Shown: in pieces, positions 35,979 through 43,954 of the stretch | Position numbering within the stretch: the first letter of the stretch is position 1 | Layout: each line of letters begins with the position of its first letter | DNA from: Dolomitihabitans soli | Lineage (GTDB): Bacteria; Actinomycetota; Actinomycetes; Streptosporangiales; Streptosporangiaceae | Direction of reading: 5' to 3' | Assembly (NCBI RefSeq): GCF_022213955.1 | Contig: NZ_JAKNTW010000005.1 | Span: 372,001 to 436,000 of the forward strand | Length of the DNA stretch: 64,000 nt | Program-made: the position numbers and the translations under genes | Notes under the pieces: generated by a model | Told to the model about the DNA's origin: nothing | What the model saw: only the letters and a program-made list of their open reading frames with translations | Databases searched by the model: none

Positions 35979-37319
35979 ATGTCTGCCATGTCGGAAGTTG
36001 TCCCGTTGCCGTCGTTCGGTGAGGTGTTCTTCGATTCGCGGGGCCAGGAGCGGGTGCTCCGGGTCACGTGGCATGAGGGGACCCTTGTGCTGAGCCTCTG
36101 GCGAGGCGAGATGTGCACAGCCAGTTTCCGCATGCCCCTTGAGGACGTCGGGCGCCTGCTCGACACCCTCGACGACGGGTATGCCGAGGCCGGCGGTGAC
36201 GAGCTCGTCGAGTCCGGCCAGCACGCCATGCAGCCCCCCGCCGCCGGGGAGCCGCCTGAGGAGCACCACGGCGACTATCCCCAGACGGGGCACTACGCGC
36301 GCCCGGGCGAGGCCGAGTACGGCCTGCTCCCCGCGCAGGGTGAGGGCGACTACGGACAGTACGGCACGCCCGCCGAGAGCGAGTACGGCCAGTACGCCAC
36401 CTCCGAGGCCGCCGAGTACGGCCAGTACGGCACCCCGGCCGAGGGCGACTACCAGGCCGGCCAGTACGGCACGTCGGCCGAGGGCGACTACCAGTACGGC
36501 ACGTCCGCCGAGGGCGACTACTACACCGAGCCCGAGCAGGGGCTGCCGGACGAGCGTCCCGCTCCCGCCCGCGGGCAGAACGACGTGCTCGTCGCCCGCG
36601 GCGCCCCCGCCGCCGACAAGCTCGTCGCCGGCTACGGGACCGGCGCCGGCGTCGAGTCCGTGCCCCGCGAGAACCTCATCGTGAACGACTCCCTCCAGTA
36701 CGGCCAGCCGTCCGCCGGCGGATACCCGTCCGACCAGTACGCCACGCTGCCGCCGTCCCAGGGCGGAGGCCCGGCCACCGATCCCTACGGGTTCGCCGCC
36801 AGCGAGGTGGCGGAGCACAATCCGGCCTACTCCGTGCCGTCCCAGCCCGGCGGCGACCCCTACGGCTCGCCTGATCACTACGGCGGCACCCAGCCGGATG
36901 CCTTCTCCCAGCCGGATGCCTTCTCCCAGCCGGACGCTTTCTCCCAGCCGGATGCCTTCTCCCAGCCCGATGCCTTCTCCCAGCCGGATGCTTTCTCCCA
37001 GCCGGACGCTTTCTCCCAGCCGGACGCGCTCGATCCGCCCGAGCAGGGCGAGACGTACGGGAGGCAGGTTCCCCACCCCGATCCCTACGGCACCCCCGGG
37101 TACGGCGAGGAGCAGGGGGGAGCCTACGGATCGGTGGACCCGTCCGACCCGCTCGGCCTCGGCCAGCAGCAGCCTCCTCCGGGCGCCACGGACGACTACT
37201 ACCCGCGCGACCCGCACCTGCCCCGCCCCTACGTCAACGACTCGCTGTACGCCACCGGTGAACGCCTGCGCCCCGAGCAGGGCCACGACGACAGGGACGA
37301 ACGCCGCGGCGACTGGTGA
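35979..37319 (+). CDS. Tyr/Gly-rich repeat protein with short folded N-terminal domain
   Basis: A 446-residue protein. Residues about 5-65 look folded (FGEVFFDS, VLRVTWHEGTLVLSLWRGE, FRMPLEDVGRLLDTLDDGY). I see a possible likeness to PC4-type single-stranded-nucleic-acid-binding beta-sheet domains, but this is not proven. The rest is low-complexity: YGQYGTPAEGDY-type repeats (about 110-180), seven exact QPDAFS repeats (305-346), and two VNDSL motifs (near 226 and 425). Such composition suggests an intrinsically disordered tail. It diverges from the helicase gene. The ATG at 35988 is an alternative start. A terminator follows at 37374-37395. Function unknown. Confidence 0.7.
   Translation: MSAMSEVVPLPSFGEVFFDSRGQERVLRVTWHEGTLVLSLWRGEMCTASFRMPLEDVGRLLDTLDDGYAEAGGDELVESGQHAMQPPAAGEPPEEHHGDYPQTGHYARPGEAEYGLLPAQGEGDYGQYGTPAESEYGQYATSEAAEYGQYGTPAEGDYQAGQYGTSAEGDYQYGTSAEGDYYTEPEQGLPDERPAPARGQNDVLVARGAPAADKLVAGYGTGAGVESVPRENLIVNDSLQYGQPSAGGYPSDQYATLPPSQGGGPATDPYGFAASEVAEHNPAYSVPSQPGGDPYGSPDHYGGTQPDAFSQPDAFSQPDAFSQPDAFSQPDAFSQPDAFSQPDAFSQPDALDPPEQGETYGRQVPHPDPYGTPGYGEEQGGAYGSVDPSDPLGLGQQQPPPGATDDYYPRDPHLPRPYVNDSLYATGERLRPEQGHDDRDERRGDW
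36891..37031 (+). repeat. 18-bp coding tandem repeat (QPDAFS x7 plus a partial unit)
   Basis: Seven 18-bp units of the type CAGCCGGATGCCTTCTCC run from 36891 to 37016, and an eighth diverges after 15 bases. Differences are almost all synonymous, so the peptide is exactly repeated. It is inside an open coding frame and has no spacers. Confidence 0.9.
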
Positions 37320-37362
37320 CCCCCTCCCAGGTCCGTGAGTTCCGACCGGTGAACGGAACCCC

Positions 37363-37490
37363 TGAAACCGAAGGTCCCCGTCGAGGGCCGGGGACGTGAC
37401 GGCGTCCGGTCACCCTTGTCCGAGCGGTCGTCGGTGGTGCGCGGGGTTGAAACCGAAGGGGCCACGTCGAGGGTCGGGGCGTGACGGTGC
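37363..37490. repeat. Two ~43-bp direct repeats
   Basis: TGAAACCGAAGG begins both copies (37363 and 37448), which continue as CGTCGAGGG(C/T)CGGGG and CGTGACGG. The first copy contains the terminator hairpin of the upstream gene and the second is an imperfect version of it. Confidence 0.55.
37374..37395 (+). terminator. Terminator hairpin after repeat-protein gene
   Basis: GTCCCCG (37374-37380) pairs with CGGGGAC (37389-37395) around an 8-nt loop, 55 bp after the stop. The remaining gap to 37637 shows no gene; it holds the repeat above and a TACGCT -10 candidate (37611-37616) for the antiporter. Confidence 0.6.
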
Positions 37491-37637
37491 TTGGCCGCCG
37501 CGCCCGAGTGGCGTGGGTTCGCGGGGCGGTGTGCCGGCGGTGGGTGGTGCCGGCCTGGCTTGCCGTACGAGGGGCGGAGGGGGTGTCGGGCGGGGATCGG
37601 CGGGGGATCGTACGCTGATCCTCTGAGGGGGGATGGC

Positions 37638-39224
37638 GTGGACGCTGCTATGGCGGTTCAGTTGCTGGCGCTTCCGGTGGGGGCGGTGGCGTTGGCGGCG
37701 GTGGCCAGGAGCAGGGGGTGGCCCGCTCCGCTGGTGCTGGTGGCGGCCGGGTTGCTGGTGTCGTTCCTGCCGGGGGTGCCGGAGTACAGGCTCGACCCGG
37801 AGATCGTGCTGCTGGTCTTCCTGCCGCCGTTGCTGTACTCGGCGGCGTTGGACAGCTCGTTCCTGAGGTTGCGTGACTTCAAGCGGGCGGTGGGGTTGCT
37901 GTCGGTCGGGCTGGTGCTGTTCAGCACGGCGGTGATCGGCCTGGTGGTGCACCTGATGATCCCGGAGCTGCCGCTGGCGGCGGCGTTCGCGCTGGGGGCG
38001 ATCGTGGCGCCGCCGGACGCGGTGGCGGCGGTGGCCGTGGCGCGGCGGCTGGGGCTGCCCAGGCGGGTGATCACGATCCTGGTGGGGGAGAGCCTGTTCA
38101 ACGACGCGACGGCGCTCACGGCGTACCGGGTGGCGATCGCGGCGGCGGTGGGGCAGGGGATCAGCTGGCTGGGGGCGACGGGCCAGTTCCTCTACGCGGC
38201 GGCGGGCGGAGTGGTGATCGGGCTCGGGCTGGCCTGGGCGCTGAGCTGGATCCTGCAGCGGCTGCGCGACCCGCTGGTCGAGAACACGTTGCTGCTGATC
38301 ATCCCGTTCGGCTCCTACCTGGCGGCGGAGATCGTGCACGCCTCGGGTGTGATCTCGGTGGTGATCGTCGGCCTCTACATCGGCCATCGGATGCACACGG
38401 TGGGGTTCGGCACCCGGTTGCTGTCGGACGCCGTCTGGCGGGTGATGGACTTCCTGCTGGAGGCGATCGTGTTCGCGCTGATCGGCCTGCAGCTCCACTC
38501 GATCGTGGAGGCGGGGCTGCGCGAGCAGGATCCGTGGCGGCTCGCGGGCTACGCGGCGGCGGTGTTCGTCACGGCGGTGCTGGCGAGGGCCGTCTGGGTC
38601 GTCCCGACCGCCCTGCTGCCGCGGCTGTTCTCGCGCAAGATCCGCGAGCGGGAGCCGGCGCCGACGTGGCAACTGATCACGGTGGTGTCGTGGGCGGGGA
38701 TGCGGGGCGTGGTGTCGCTGGCGGCGGCGTTCACGATCCCGCAGGACTTCCCCGGCCGCGACCTGATGCTGTTCCTCACCTTCGCGGTGGTGATCGGCAC
38801 CCTGCTGGTCCAGGGGCTGTCGTTCCCCGCGCTGATCAGGTGGCTGAAGGTGTCCAGCGAACGGGAGATCTACGCCGACAACCTGTCCGAGGCGGCGGCG
38901 CAGCAGGCGGCGTCCTCCGCCGCGCTGGCCCGCCTGGACGAGCTCGCCGCGGAGCTGAGCGAGACGCACGACGCGGTGGTCACCCAGCTCAGGGTGAAGG
39001 AGGAGCGCCGGTCGCTGAACGCCTGGGAGCGGCTCGGCGGCGGCACCGGGCAGGAGGGCGAGGAGACCCCGGGCACGGTCTACCGCCGTCTGCGCCGCGA
39101 GATGCTCGTCGCCGAACGGCAGGTCTTCGTACGGCTCCGCAACGAGCGCCGGATCGACGACGAGGTGCTCCGCCGGGTGACCCAGGAACTCGACTTCGAA
39201 GAGGCGATCATGGAGCGGTCCTAG
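37638..39224 (+). CDS. Na+/H+ antiporter, CPA1 family
   Basis: A 528-residue membrane protein with about twelve helices. Signatures of CPA1 exchangers are LVFLPPLLYSAALD, ALGAIVAPPDAVAAVAV (ion-binding region) and ILVGESLFNDATAL. The C-terminal 120 residues are cytoplasmic and helical, probably regulatory. The GTG at 37638 follows GAGGGGGG (37625-37632); the ATG at 37650 is an alternative. It exchanges sodium (or potassium) for protons in pH and salt balance. A small UBP-type zinc-finger gene converges on it. Confidence 0.93.
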   Translation: MDAAMAVQLLALPVGAVALAAVARSRGWPAPLVLVAAGLLVSFLPGVPEYRLDPEIVLLVFLPPLLYSAALDSSFLRLRDFKRAVGLLSVGLVLFSTAVIGLVVHLMIPELPLAAAFALGAIVAPPDAVAAVAVARRLGLPRRVITILVGESLFNDATALTAYRVAIAAAVGQGISWLGATGQFLYAAAGGVVIGLGLAWALSWILQRLRDPLVENTLLLIIPFGSYLAAEIVHASGVISVVIVGLYIGHRMHTVGFGTRLLSDAVWRVMDFLLEAIVFALIGLQLHSIVEAGLREQDPWRLAGYAAAVFVTAVLARAVWVVPTALLPRLFSRKIREREPAPTWQLITVVSWAGMRGVVSLAAAFTIPQDFPGRDLMLFLTFAVVIGTLLVQGLSFPALIRWLKVSSEREIYADNLSEAAAQQAASSAALARLDELAAELSETHDAVVTQLRVKEERRSLNAWERLGGGTGQEGEETPGTVYRRLRREMLVAERQVFVRLRNERRIDDEVLRRVTQELDFEEAIMERS

Positions 39225-39252
39225 CCTCCCCGCCGAGTGCGTGACCCGGCCG

Positions 39253-39510
39253 TCACCCCATCACCTGGTCGACGAAGCACCACTTCCATTCCTCGCCCGG
39301 CTCGAACGAGCGGATGACCGGATGACCGGTCCCCTCGAAGTGCGCGCTGGCGTGCCGGTACGGCGAGGAGTCGCAGCAGCCGATGTGCCCGCACCCGAGG
39401 CACCTGCGCAGGTGGACCCATCGGGTGCCCTGTGCCAGGCACTCCTCGCAGCCGTCAGGCGTGCGCGCGGCAGGGTCCGCCGCTTCCGCGATGTGCTCAC
39501 AACCAGCCAT
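39253..39510 (-). CDS. UBP-type zinc-finger protein
   Basis: An 85-residue protein that is almost entirely a UBP-type zinc finger. The Cys/His ligands are visible in CEHI, GCEECL, LRRCLGCGHIGCCDSS, HASAHFEGTGHPV and a final EEWKWCFVD. In eukaryotes this domain binds ubiquitin C-termini, but the bacterial role is unknown. It converges with the antiporter gene across a 28-bp gap. Similar domains occur next to, or fused to, cation/proton antiporters in actinobacteria, as I recall, so it may be a regulatory partner. Confidence 0.9.
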   Translation of the reverse strand: MAGCEHIAEAADPAARTPDGCEECLAQGTRWVHLRRCLGCGHIGCCDSSPYRHASAHFEGTGHPVIRSFEPGEEWKWCFVDQVMG

Positions 39511-39674
39511 GAGTCCCCCTCGGCGCGTCTACTTCTCTCGATCCTAGTTCCGGGGGCCGAGTTCCGATCCGGCCACCTCTCCATCGACCGCGACGACGCG
39601 TCGGCCCCCGCGTCCCGCAGGACCGCTGATCGCGATCACGGCGGAAGAGGGCCGTCTTGGGTAGGCTCTCAGGC

Positions 39675-40064
39675 ATGCGACTCCTCCCCCGTACATTGGT
39701 TTCCTTCTCGGCCGCCGCCATCCTGATGACCGGGTGCAGCGAGGTCCAGGAGGTCACGGGCGCCGTCGACAAGGCCCAGGCATGCCTGGAGGCAACCAAG
39801 ATCGTAGGCGAGATGACCAGTAAGGTCGCCAGCCTGCGCGACAACCCCGAGCAGTTGGAGAAGGCGCTCAACGACAGCGCCGCCAAACTTGAGGACACCG
39901 CGGCGAAGGCCGGCGACACCACCCTGACGGAGGCGCTCAACGGTCTCGCGGGCGTCTACCAGAGCATCGACATCACCGACGTCAACAGTGCGGTCGACGC
40001 CGCGCAGAAGGCCACCACGGAGACGGCCAAATACCTGTCGGACATCACCGCGGCCTGCGCCTGA
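39675..40064 (+). CDS. Small helical lipoprotein A (paralogue of next gene)
   Basis: A 129-residue predicted lipoprotein. The signal peptide ends in the lipobox LMTGC (Cys21). The mature part is helical and Ala-rich (SEVQEVTGAVDKAQACLEA, AAKLEDTAAKAGD, TAKYLSDITAACA). It shares its pattern and two Cys positions with the next gene, 6 bp downstream. TAGGCT (39662-39667) is 7 nt before the ATG, so it is probably leaderless. No function is known to me. Confidence 0.8.
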   Translation: MRLLPRTLVSFSAAAILMTGCSEVQEVTGAVDKAQACLEATKIVGEMTSKVASLRDNPEQLEKALNDSAAKLEDTAAKAGDTTLTEALNGLAGVYQSIDITDVNSAVDAAQKATTETAKYLSDITAACA

Positions 40065-40070
40065 CCGGCT

Positions 40071-40436
40071 GTGCGACCATTCGTGATCCTCGCCGCCGTC
40101 GTCATGCTCGCGGGCTGCGGCGAGGTTCAGGAGCTCAGCGGCGCGGTGGTCCGCGTGCAGGCGTGCGAGGACGCGATCAAGCTAGCCTCGGAGACGACGG
40201 GTACGGCGCAGCGCCTCGGCGGCGACCCCGGCAAGCTCGGCGAGGCACTCGACACCGCCGCTGACGATCTCGATGACGCCGCGGCACGGGCCGGTGACGC
40301 CACCCTGAAGGACGCGGTCGAGGGACTGGCCGACTACTACCGTGACCTCGAAGTCGACGGCGAGGCGGCCAGGAAGGTCGCCTCGAACACCGCGAAGTAC
40401 CTCCAAGTGATCACCGCGGCCTGTGCCGCCCAGTAA
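40071..40436 (+). CDS. Small helical lipoprotein B (paralogue of previous gene)
   Basis: A 121-residue predicted lipoprotein with lipobox MLAGC. It aligns along its whole length with the preceding protein: GEVQELSGAVVRVQACEDA versus SEVQEVTGAVDKAQACLEA, and both end in KYL-x-ITAACA. The GTG start lies 6 bp after the first gene's stop, so the pair arose by tandem duplication and is co-transcribed. Confidence 0.8.
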   Translation: MRPFVILAAVVMLAGCGEVQELSGAVVRVQACEDAIKLASETTGTAQRLGGDPGKLGEALDTAADDLDDAAARAGDATLKDAVEGLADYYRDLEVDGEAARKVASNTAKYLQVITAACAAQ

Positions 40437-40488
40437 GGACGTATCCCAGGTTCTCTAGGGGAAATGGTGCCGAATTAGCCTTTAGGGC

Positions 40489-40830
40489 ATGAAAGCCGAA
40501 GGAAAGGAGCCGGACCCCCGGTTCACGCTGGCCAACGAGCGCACCTATCTGACCTGGCTGAGTACCTCGCTCGCGCTCAGCGCCGGCGGGGTGGCGATGG
40601 CGGCGGTCCGGGCCGATTTCTTCGTGCCGTGGGTGCGCACGGCCATGGCGGTCATCCTGGTCGTGCTCGCCGCGCTGGCGGCCGGCATGGCCTACCCGCG
40701 CTGGCGGCGGGTGCAGCGGGCGCTGAGGCGCGAGGCCCCGCTGCCGCCGCCCGCGCTGGCCTCCCTCTTCGGGTACGGCGTGGCGGTGGTGGCGGTGCTC
40801 GCCCTCATCCTGATCCTGGTCGCCATCTAG
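40489..40830 (+). CDS. DUF202 (YidH-like) membrane protein 1
   Basis: A 113-residue protein with three predicted helices and the DUF202 opening motif LANERTYLTWLSTSLALSAGG. TAGCCT (40476-40481) lies 7 nt before the ATG, suggesting a leaderless transcript. Its stop shares a base with the next start. Confidence 0.88.
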   Translation: MKAEGKEPDPRFTLANERTYLTWLSTSLALSAGGVAMAAVRADFFVPWVRTAMAVILVVLAALAAGMAYPRWRRVQRALRREAPLPPPALASLFGYGVAVVAVLALILILVAI

Positions 40831-41156
40831 TGTCACCGGAGCCGTGGGACTCCGGCGCGCAGAGCGAACGCACCCGCCTGGCCTGGGTCCGCACGGCGAC
40901 GACGCTGGCCGCGGGCGGGCTCGTCGCAGGTGGGGTCGCCGCCCGCGGCGGCCTGCCGCCGGTCGCCGTCAGCGCCTTCCTGCTGGCCGCGTTCTTCGGC
41001 GGCGTGCTGCTCGCCCGCACGGGCGTGCGCTATTCGAAGGTCCAGCGGGCGCTGCACGAGGGGCGCCCGCTCGACGAGCAGGCCGACGCCGTGCTCGCCT
41101 GGCTCGGCACCCTCGCCGTGGCGGCCGGAGCCGTGACCTTCGTCCTCGCCCGCTAG
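40830..41156 (+). CDS. DUF202 (YidG-like) membrane protein 2
   Basis: A 108-residue, three-helix DUF202 protein with the motif QSERTRLAWVRTATTLAAGG. The GTG uses the final G of the upstream TAG stop, so the two are coupled and probably form a heteromeric complex, as inferred for YidH/YidG pairs. Function unknown. Confidence 0.87.
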   Translation: MSPEPWDSGAQSERTRLAWVRTATTLAAGGLVAGGVAARGGLPPVAVSAFLLAAFFGGVLLARTGVRYSKVQRALHEGRPLDEQADAVLAWLGTLAVAAGAVTFVLAR

Positions 41157-41164
41157 ATGACCGA

Positions 41165-41182
41165 GCGCCACGCGCGTGGCGC
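41165..41182. terminator. Perfect 18-bp palindrome, bidirectional terminator
   Basis: GCGCCACGCGCGTGGCGC is its own reverse complement. It lies between the converging DUF202 and diiron-protein genes. Confidence 0.6.
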
Positions 41183-41283
41183 GTCCCCTCGCGTGATGGC
41201 GAACTCGCGAACCGGTCACCTGGCGACCGCGTCCCCCACTGGGCGGGACCTCCATGCGCCCGCCGGGTGGGTCGTGCGTTCGG

Positions 41284-42399
41284 CTATTCGCCGGCGCCCA
41301 GCGTGACGGTGGCGGCGACCTCCTCGGCGCGGTCGGCCTCCTCCGCGGCGAAGCGCTCCTGGTCGAGCTTTTCGGCGAGGTCCTCGTCCTGCTTCATCAG
41401 CGCGTCGAGGTTCTGCCCGGCCATGTCCAGCACGCCCATGTCGGCGTACGCCTGCTGCAGCCGCTCGCTCCACAGCCCGATGTCCTTCACGCAGGGGACG
41501 ATCCGGCTGAACAGCAGCGAGCGGAACGTCCGGATGTACTGCGACTCCTCGACGGCCCGCATCGCCTCCTTGACCTCCTGCGGGGACGAGCACAGGTTCT
41601 CCCACTGCTCCAGGCCGCGCAGCCGGTCGCGCATGAGGTAGCAGCCCTCGATGACGAAGTCCTCGCGCTCGCGCCGTTCCGCCTCGGTGAGCTGCTTGTA
41701 GTAGTCGCGCAGCGCCATCCGGCCGAAGGCGACGTGCCTGGCCTCGTCCTGCATGACGTAGGCGAGGATCTGCCTGGGCAGCGGTTTGGTGGTGATGTCG
41801 CGGAGCACCCCGAAGGCCGCCAGCGCCAGCCCTTCGATGAGCACCTGCATGCCGAGGTACGGCATGTCCCAGCGGGAGTCGCTCAGCGTGCTGTCCAGCA
41901 GTGACTTCAGATAGGGGTTGATCGGATAGGCGATGCCGACCTTCTCCTGCAGGAACCGGGCGTAGGTCTCGGCGTGCCTGGCCTCGTCCATGGTCTGGGT
42001 CGCGGCGTAGAACTTGGAGTCGAGGTCGGGCACCGACTCGACGATCCTGGCCGAGCAGATCATCGCCCCCTGCTCGCCGTGCAGGAACTGGGAGAACTGC
42101 CAGGAGGCGCCGTGCCTGCGCACCTCCTTGCGCTGCTTGTCGTCCATCCGGTGCCACAGCGGCGTGTCATAGATCGCGATGGACTGGTCGGGGATGCCAA
42201 GGACGTCGTAAGGATCGACCTCAAGATCCCAGTCGATGCGCTTGGTCGAATCCCACTGTTTGTCCTTGCCCTTCTGGTAGAGGGCGAGCATCCGGTCCCT
42301 GCCGTCGTCGTACTCCCAGGTGAATCGGCTGGCTCCGGCCATCCCCACATCCCAGGTGGAGAGTTCGGCCGGGATCGTGTACAGGTCATGAGTCGTCAT
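41284..42399 (-). CDS. Ferritin-like diiron oxygenase family protein
   Basis: A 371-residue helical protein. Carboxylate and His ligands typical of a dinuclear iron site are visible: FLHGEQGAM, TMDEARHAETYARF, an IEGLALAAFG helix, and QDEARHVAFGRMAL. The E(x)nDEARH pairs are like ribonucleotide-reductase R2-type and related oxygenases. The substrate is unknown. The ATG at 42399 has GGAGG eight bases upstream; a TTG at 42414 would place the ribosome site inside the gene. It diverges from a TetR gene with two operator-like sites between. Confidence 0.8.
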   Translation of the reverse strand: MTTHDLYTIPAELSTWDVGMAGASRFTWEYDDGRDRMLALYQKGKDKQWDSTKRIDWDLEVDPYDVLGIPDQSIAIYDTPLWHRMDDKQRKEVRRHGASWQFSQFLHGEQGAMICSARIVESVPDLDSKFYAATQTMDEARHAETYARFLQEKVGIAYPINPYLKSLLDSTLSDSRWDMPYLGMQVLIEGLALAAFGVLRDITTKPLPRQILAYVMQDEARHVAFGRMALRDYYKQLTEAERREREDFVIEGCYLMRDRLRGLEQWENLCSSPQEVKEAMRAVEESQYIRTFRSLLFSRIVPCVKDIGLWSERLQQAYADMGVLDMAGQNLDALMKQDEDLAEKLDQERFAAEEADRAEEVAATVTLGAGE

Positions 42400-42419
42400 G
42401 CGAGGGGCCTCCAAACGAC

Positions 42420-42462
42420 GTACACCGTACGTACCCTAATGAGCGTTGCATATACGGTGTAT
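42420..42462. promoter_or_regulatory. Paired operator sites between diiron-protein and TetR genes
   Basis: GTACACCGTAC (42420-42430) and ATACGGTGTAT (42452-42462) are each palindromes with 4-bp arms, and are also inverted copies of one another (TACACCGTA / TACGGTGTA). The centres are 32 bp apart, about three helical turns. They are the likely TetR sites. Confidence 0.7.
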
Positions 42463-42470
42463 GGCAGTCA

Positions 42471-43145
42471 ATGGGCGAGAATGGCATGATGAGCACGGAA
42501 CCGCTGTCTCGCGGACGCATCGTCACCGCCGCAGTCGATCTCATCGAACGTGAAGGGGCTGACGCGGTGTCGATGCGGCGCATCGCGGCCGAGCTGAACG
42601 TGGGCGTGATGTCCCTCTACAACCATGTGCCGAACAAGGCGGCGCTGCTCGACGCGGTGGCGGAGGCGGTGCTGTCGGAGATCGAGTTCACCGACGACCC
42701 CGACGCGGACTGGACCGAACGGGTCCGGATGCAGGCCCGCGCCTTCCGCCAGATCGCCCATCACTATCCGCGCTGCACGATGGTGGTCGTCAGCCGTCAG
42801 CTCCAGTCGCCGGCCGGACTGTTGCCCGTGGAACGGGCGCTGGCCACGCTGCGCGACGCCGGCTTCGACGGGCAGGACGCCGTGCGCATCCTGCGCACCT
42901 TCATCGCCTACATCGTGGGCTCGCTGCTCCGCGAGGTCGGGGTGACGCCCACGTTCGCGCCCGTGCCGCGCGTCGGCGTCCAGGTGGAGAACGTCGATCC
43001 CGCCCTGTTCCCCGAGGTGGGCCGGTTGGCGCCGATCCTGGGGTCCTGCGACGAGGAGCCCGACTTCGAGTTCGGCATCGACCTGCTCATCCAGGCGATC
43101 GCCCTGCTGCCGCGCCCCGAAGGAAGAGGCGGCGCCCGGAGCTGA
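42471..43145 (+). CDS. TetR-family regulator (TetR class-like C-terminal domain)
   Basis: A 224-residue regulator. The helix-turn-helix is GADAVSMRRIAAELNVGVMSLYNHVPNKAALLDAV, spanning residues about 29-63, with SLYNHV and long C-terminal helices typical of TetR_C_1-type members. The start may instead be the ATG at 42486 or 42489. It is divergent from the diiron-protein gene, with palindromes between, and probably represses it. Confidence 0.87.
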   Translation: MGENGMMSTEPLSRGRIVTAAVDLIEREGADAVSMRRIAAELNVGVMSLYNHVPNKAALLDAVAEAVLSEIEFTDDPDADWTERVRMQARAFRQIAHHYPRCTMVVVSRQLQSPAGLLPVERALATLRDAGFDGQDAVRILRTFIAYIVGSLLREVGVTPTFAPVPRVGVQVENVDPALFPEVGRLAPILGSCDEEPDFEFGIDLLIQAIALLPRPEGRGGARS

Positions 43146-43166
43146 GGCCCGCCCCGGGCGCCGCGC

Positions 43167-43195
43167 GGGAGCGCGCCCTTCCCCTGGGCGCTCCC
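43167..43195 (+). terminator. Terminator hairpin after TetR gene
   Basis: GGGAGCG-CGCCC (43167-43178) pairs with GGGCG-CTCCC (43186-43195) with a small bulge. It serves the converging TetR and transglycosylase-like genes. Confidence 0.6.
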
Positions 43196-43210
43196 TGATG
43201 ACTCGCGGGA

Positions 43211-43954
43211 TCAGTACCAGTTGTGCGACTGGAAGTGACCCCACGCACCGCACGGCGAGCCGTAGCGGACCTTGATGTAGTCGAGACCCCAGCGGATCTG
43301 GGTGACCGGGTTCGATCGCCAGTCGTAGCCGGCGCCGGCCATCTTCCCCCCGGGCAGGGCCTGCGGGATCCCGTAGGCCCCCGAAGAGCTGTTCGTGGCC
43401 CGGTGGTTCCAGTTGCTCTCCCTGGTCCACAGGCTGTCCAGGCAGCGGAACTGCCGGACCTTCCACGCCCGCCGCACCACGAAGCGGAACGCGATCGCCC
43501 GGTTCCTGGTCACGGGTCTCCTGATCGCCCGACGCGGCTCGGCGGTCGTCGTCCAGGTCGCCTCGTGCACGATCATCGGCGCGGCGGCGTTCCCTCCCCT
43601 CGTGGTACCGGTGGACGCGGTCTGCTCGGTGCCGGGGTCCTCCGTCCCTTCGGCCGCCGGTGTTCCGGCGGTCATGGGCGGCGGGCCGCCGAGGTCCCCG
43701 TCGGCCATGGTCGCACCGGCGGTCACGGCCTGTCGGGCGTCGGGGTATCCGACTCCCTCGGTCGTCGCCGGGCCGGTGTTCGTGTTCCGCGGACCGTCAG
43801 GGTCGCTCTCGGCCGTCGCCGTACCAGCGGTCACGGTCTGTCGAGTGTCGGGGCCCTCACCCCCCGGCATCGGCTCGGCGTGCGCCGCCGTCGCCGTACC
43901 GACGGTCAGGGCGGCGGCTATCACGGTGGCGCGCAGAGCGCGGTAGCTGTCCAA
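43211..43954 (-). CDS. Secreted lytic transglycosylase-like protein with repetitive linker
   Basis: A 247-residue secreted protein. The TTG at 43954 has AAGGAG upstream and begins a signal peptide (LRATVIAAALTVGTATAAHA). A low-complexity linker (about 30-140) repeats TAG(T/A)(A/T/P)-type units. The C-terminal ~85 residues are a compact transglycosylase-like domain with the likely catalytic Glu in LWTRESNWNHRA, then SGAYGIPQALPG and TQIRWGLDYIKVRYGSPCGAW. It should act on peptidoglycan. A paralogue lies 326 bp upstream on the same strand. That gap holds GC-rich stems but no gene. Confidence 0.85.
   Translation of the reverse strand: MDSYRALRATVIAAALTVGTATAAHAEPMPGGEGPDTRQTVTAGTATAESDPDGPRNTNTGPATTEGVGYPDARQAVTAGATMADGDLGGPPPMTAGTPAAEGTEDPGTEQTASTGTTRGGNAAAPMIVHEATWTTTAEPRRAIRRPVTRNRAIAFRFVVRRAWKVRQFRCLDSLWTRESNWNHRATNSSSGAYGIPQALPGGKMAGAGYDWRSNPVTQIRWGLDYIKVRYGSPCGAWGHFQSHNWY

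Noticed and set aside
36891-37031. Possible CRISPR array
   Set aside because: The 18-bp repeats are contiguous, have no spacers and encode QPDAFS in frame inside a long gene.
35740-37286. A long N-terminal extension of the helicase gene antisense to the repeat protein
   Set aside because: The extension is a Gly/Val-rich antisense frame with a LGEGIRLGE-type mirror of the plus-strand repeats. The helicase has a well-placed GTG at 35729 with a -10 box.
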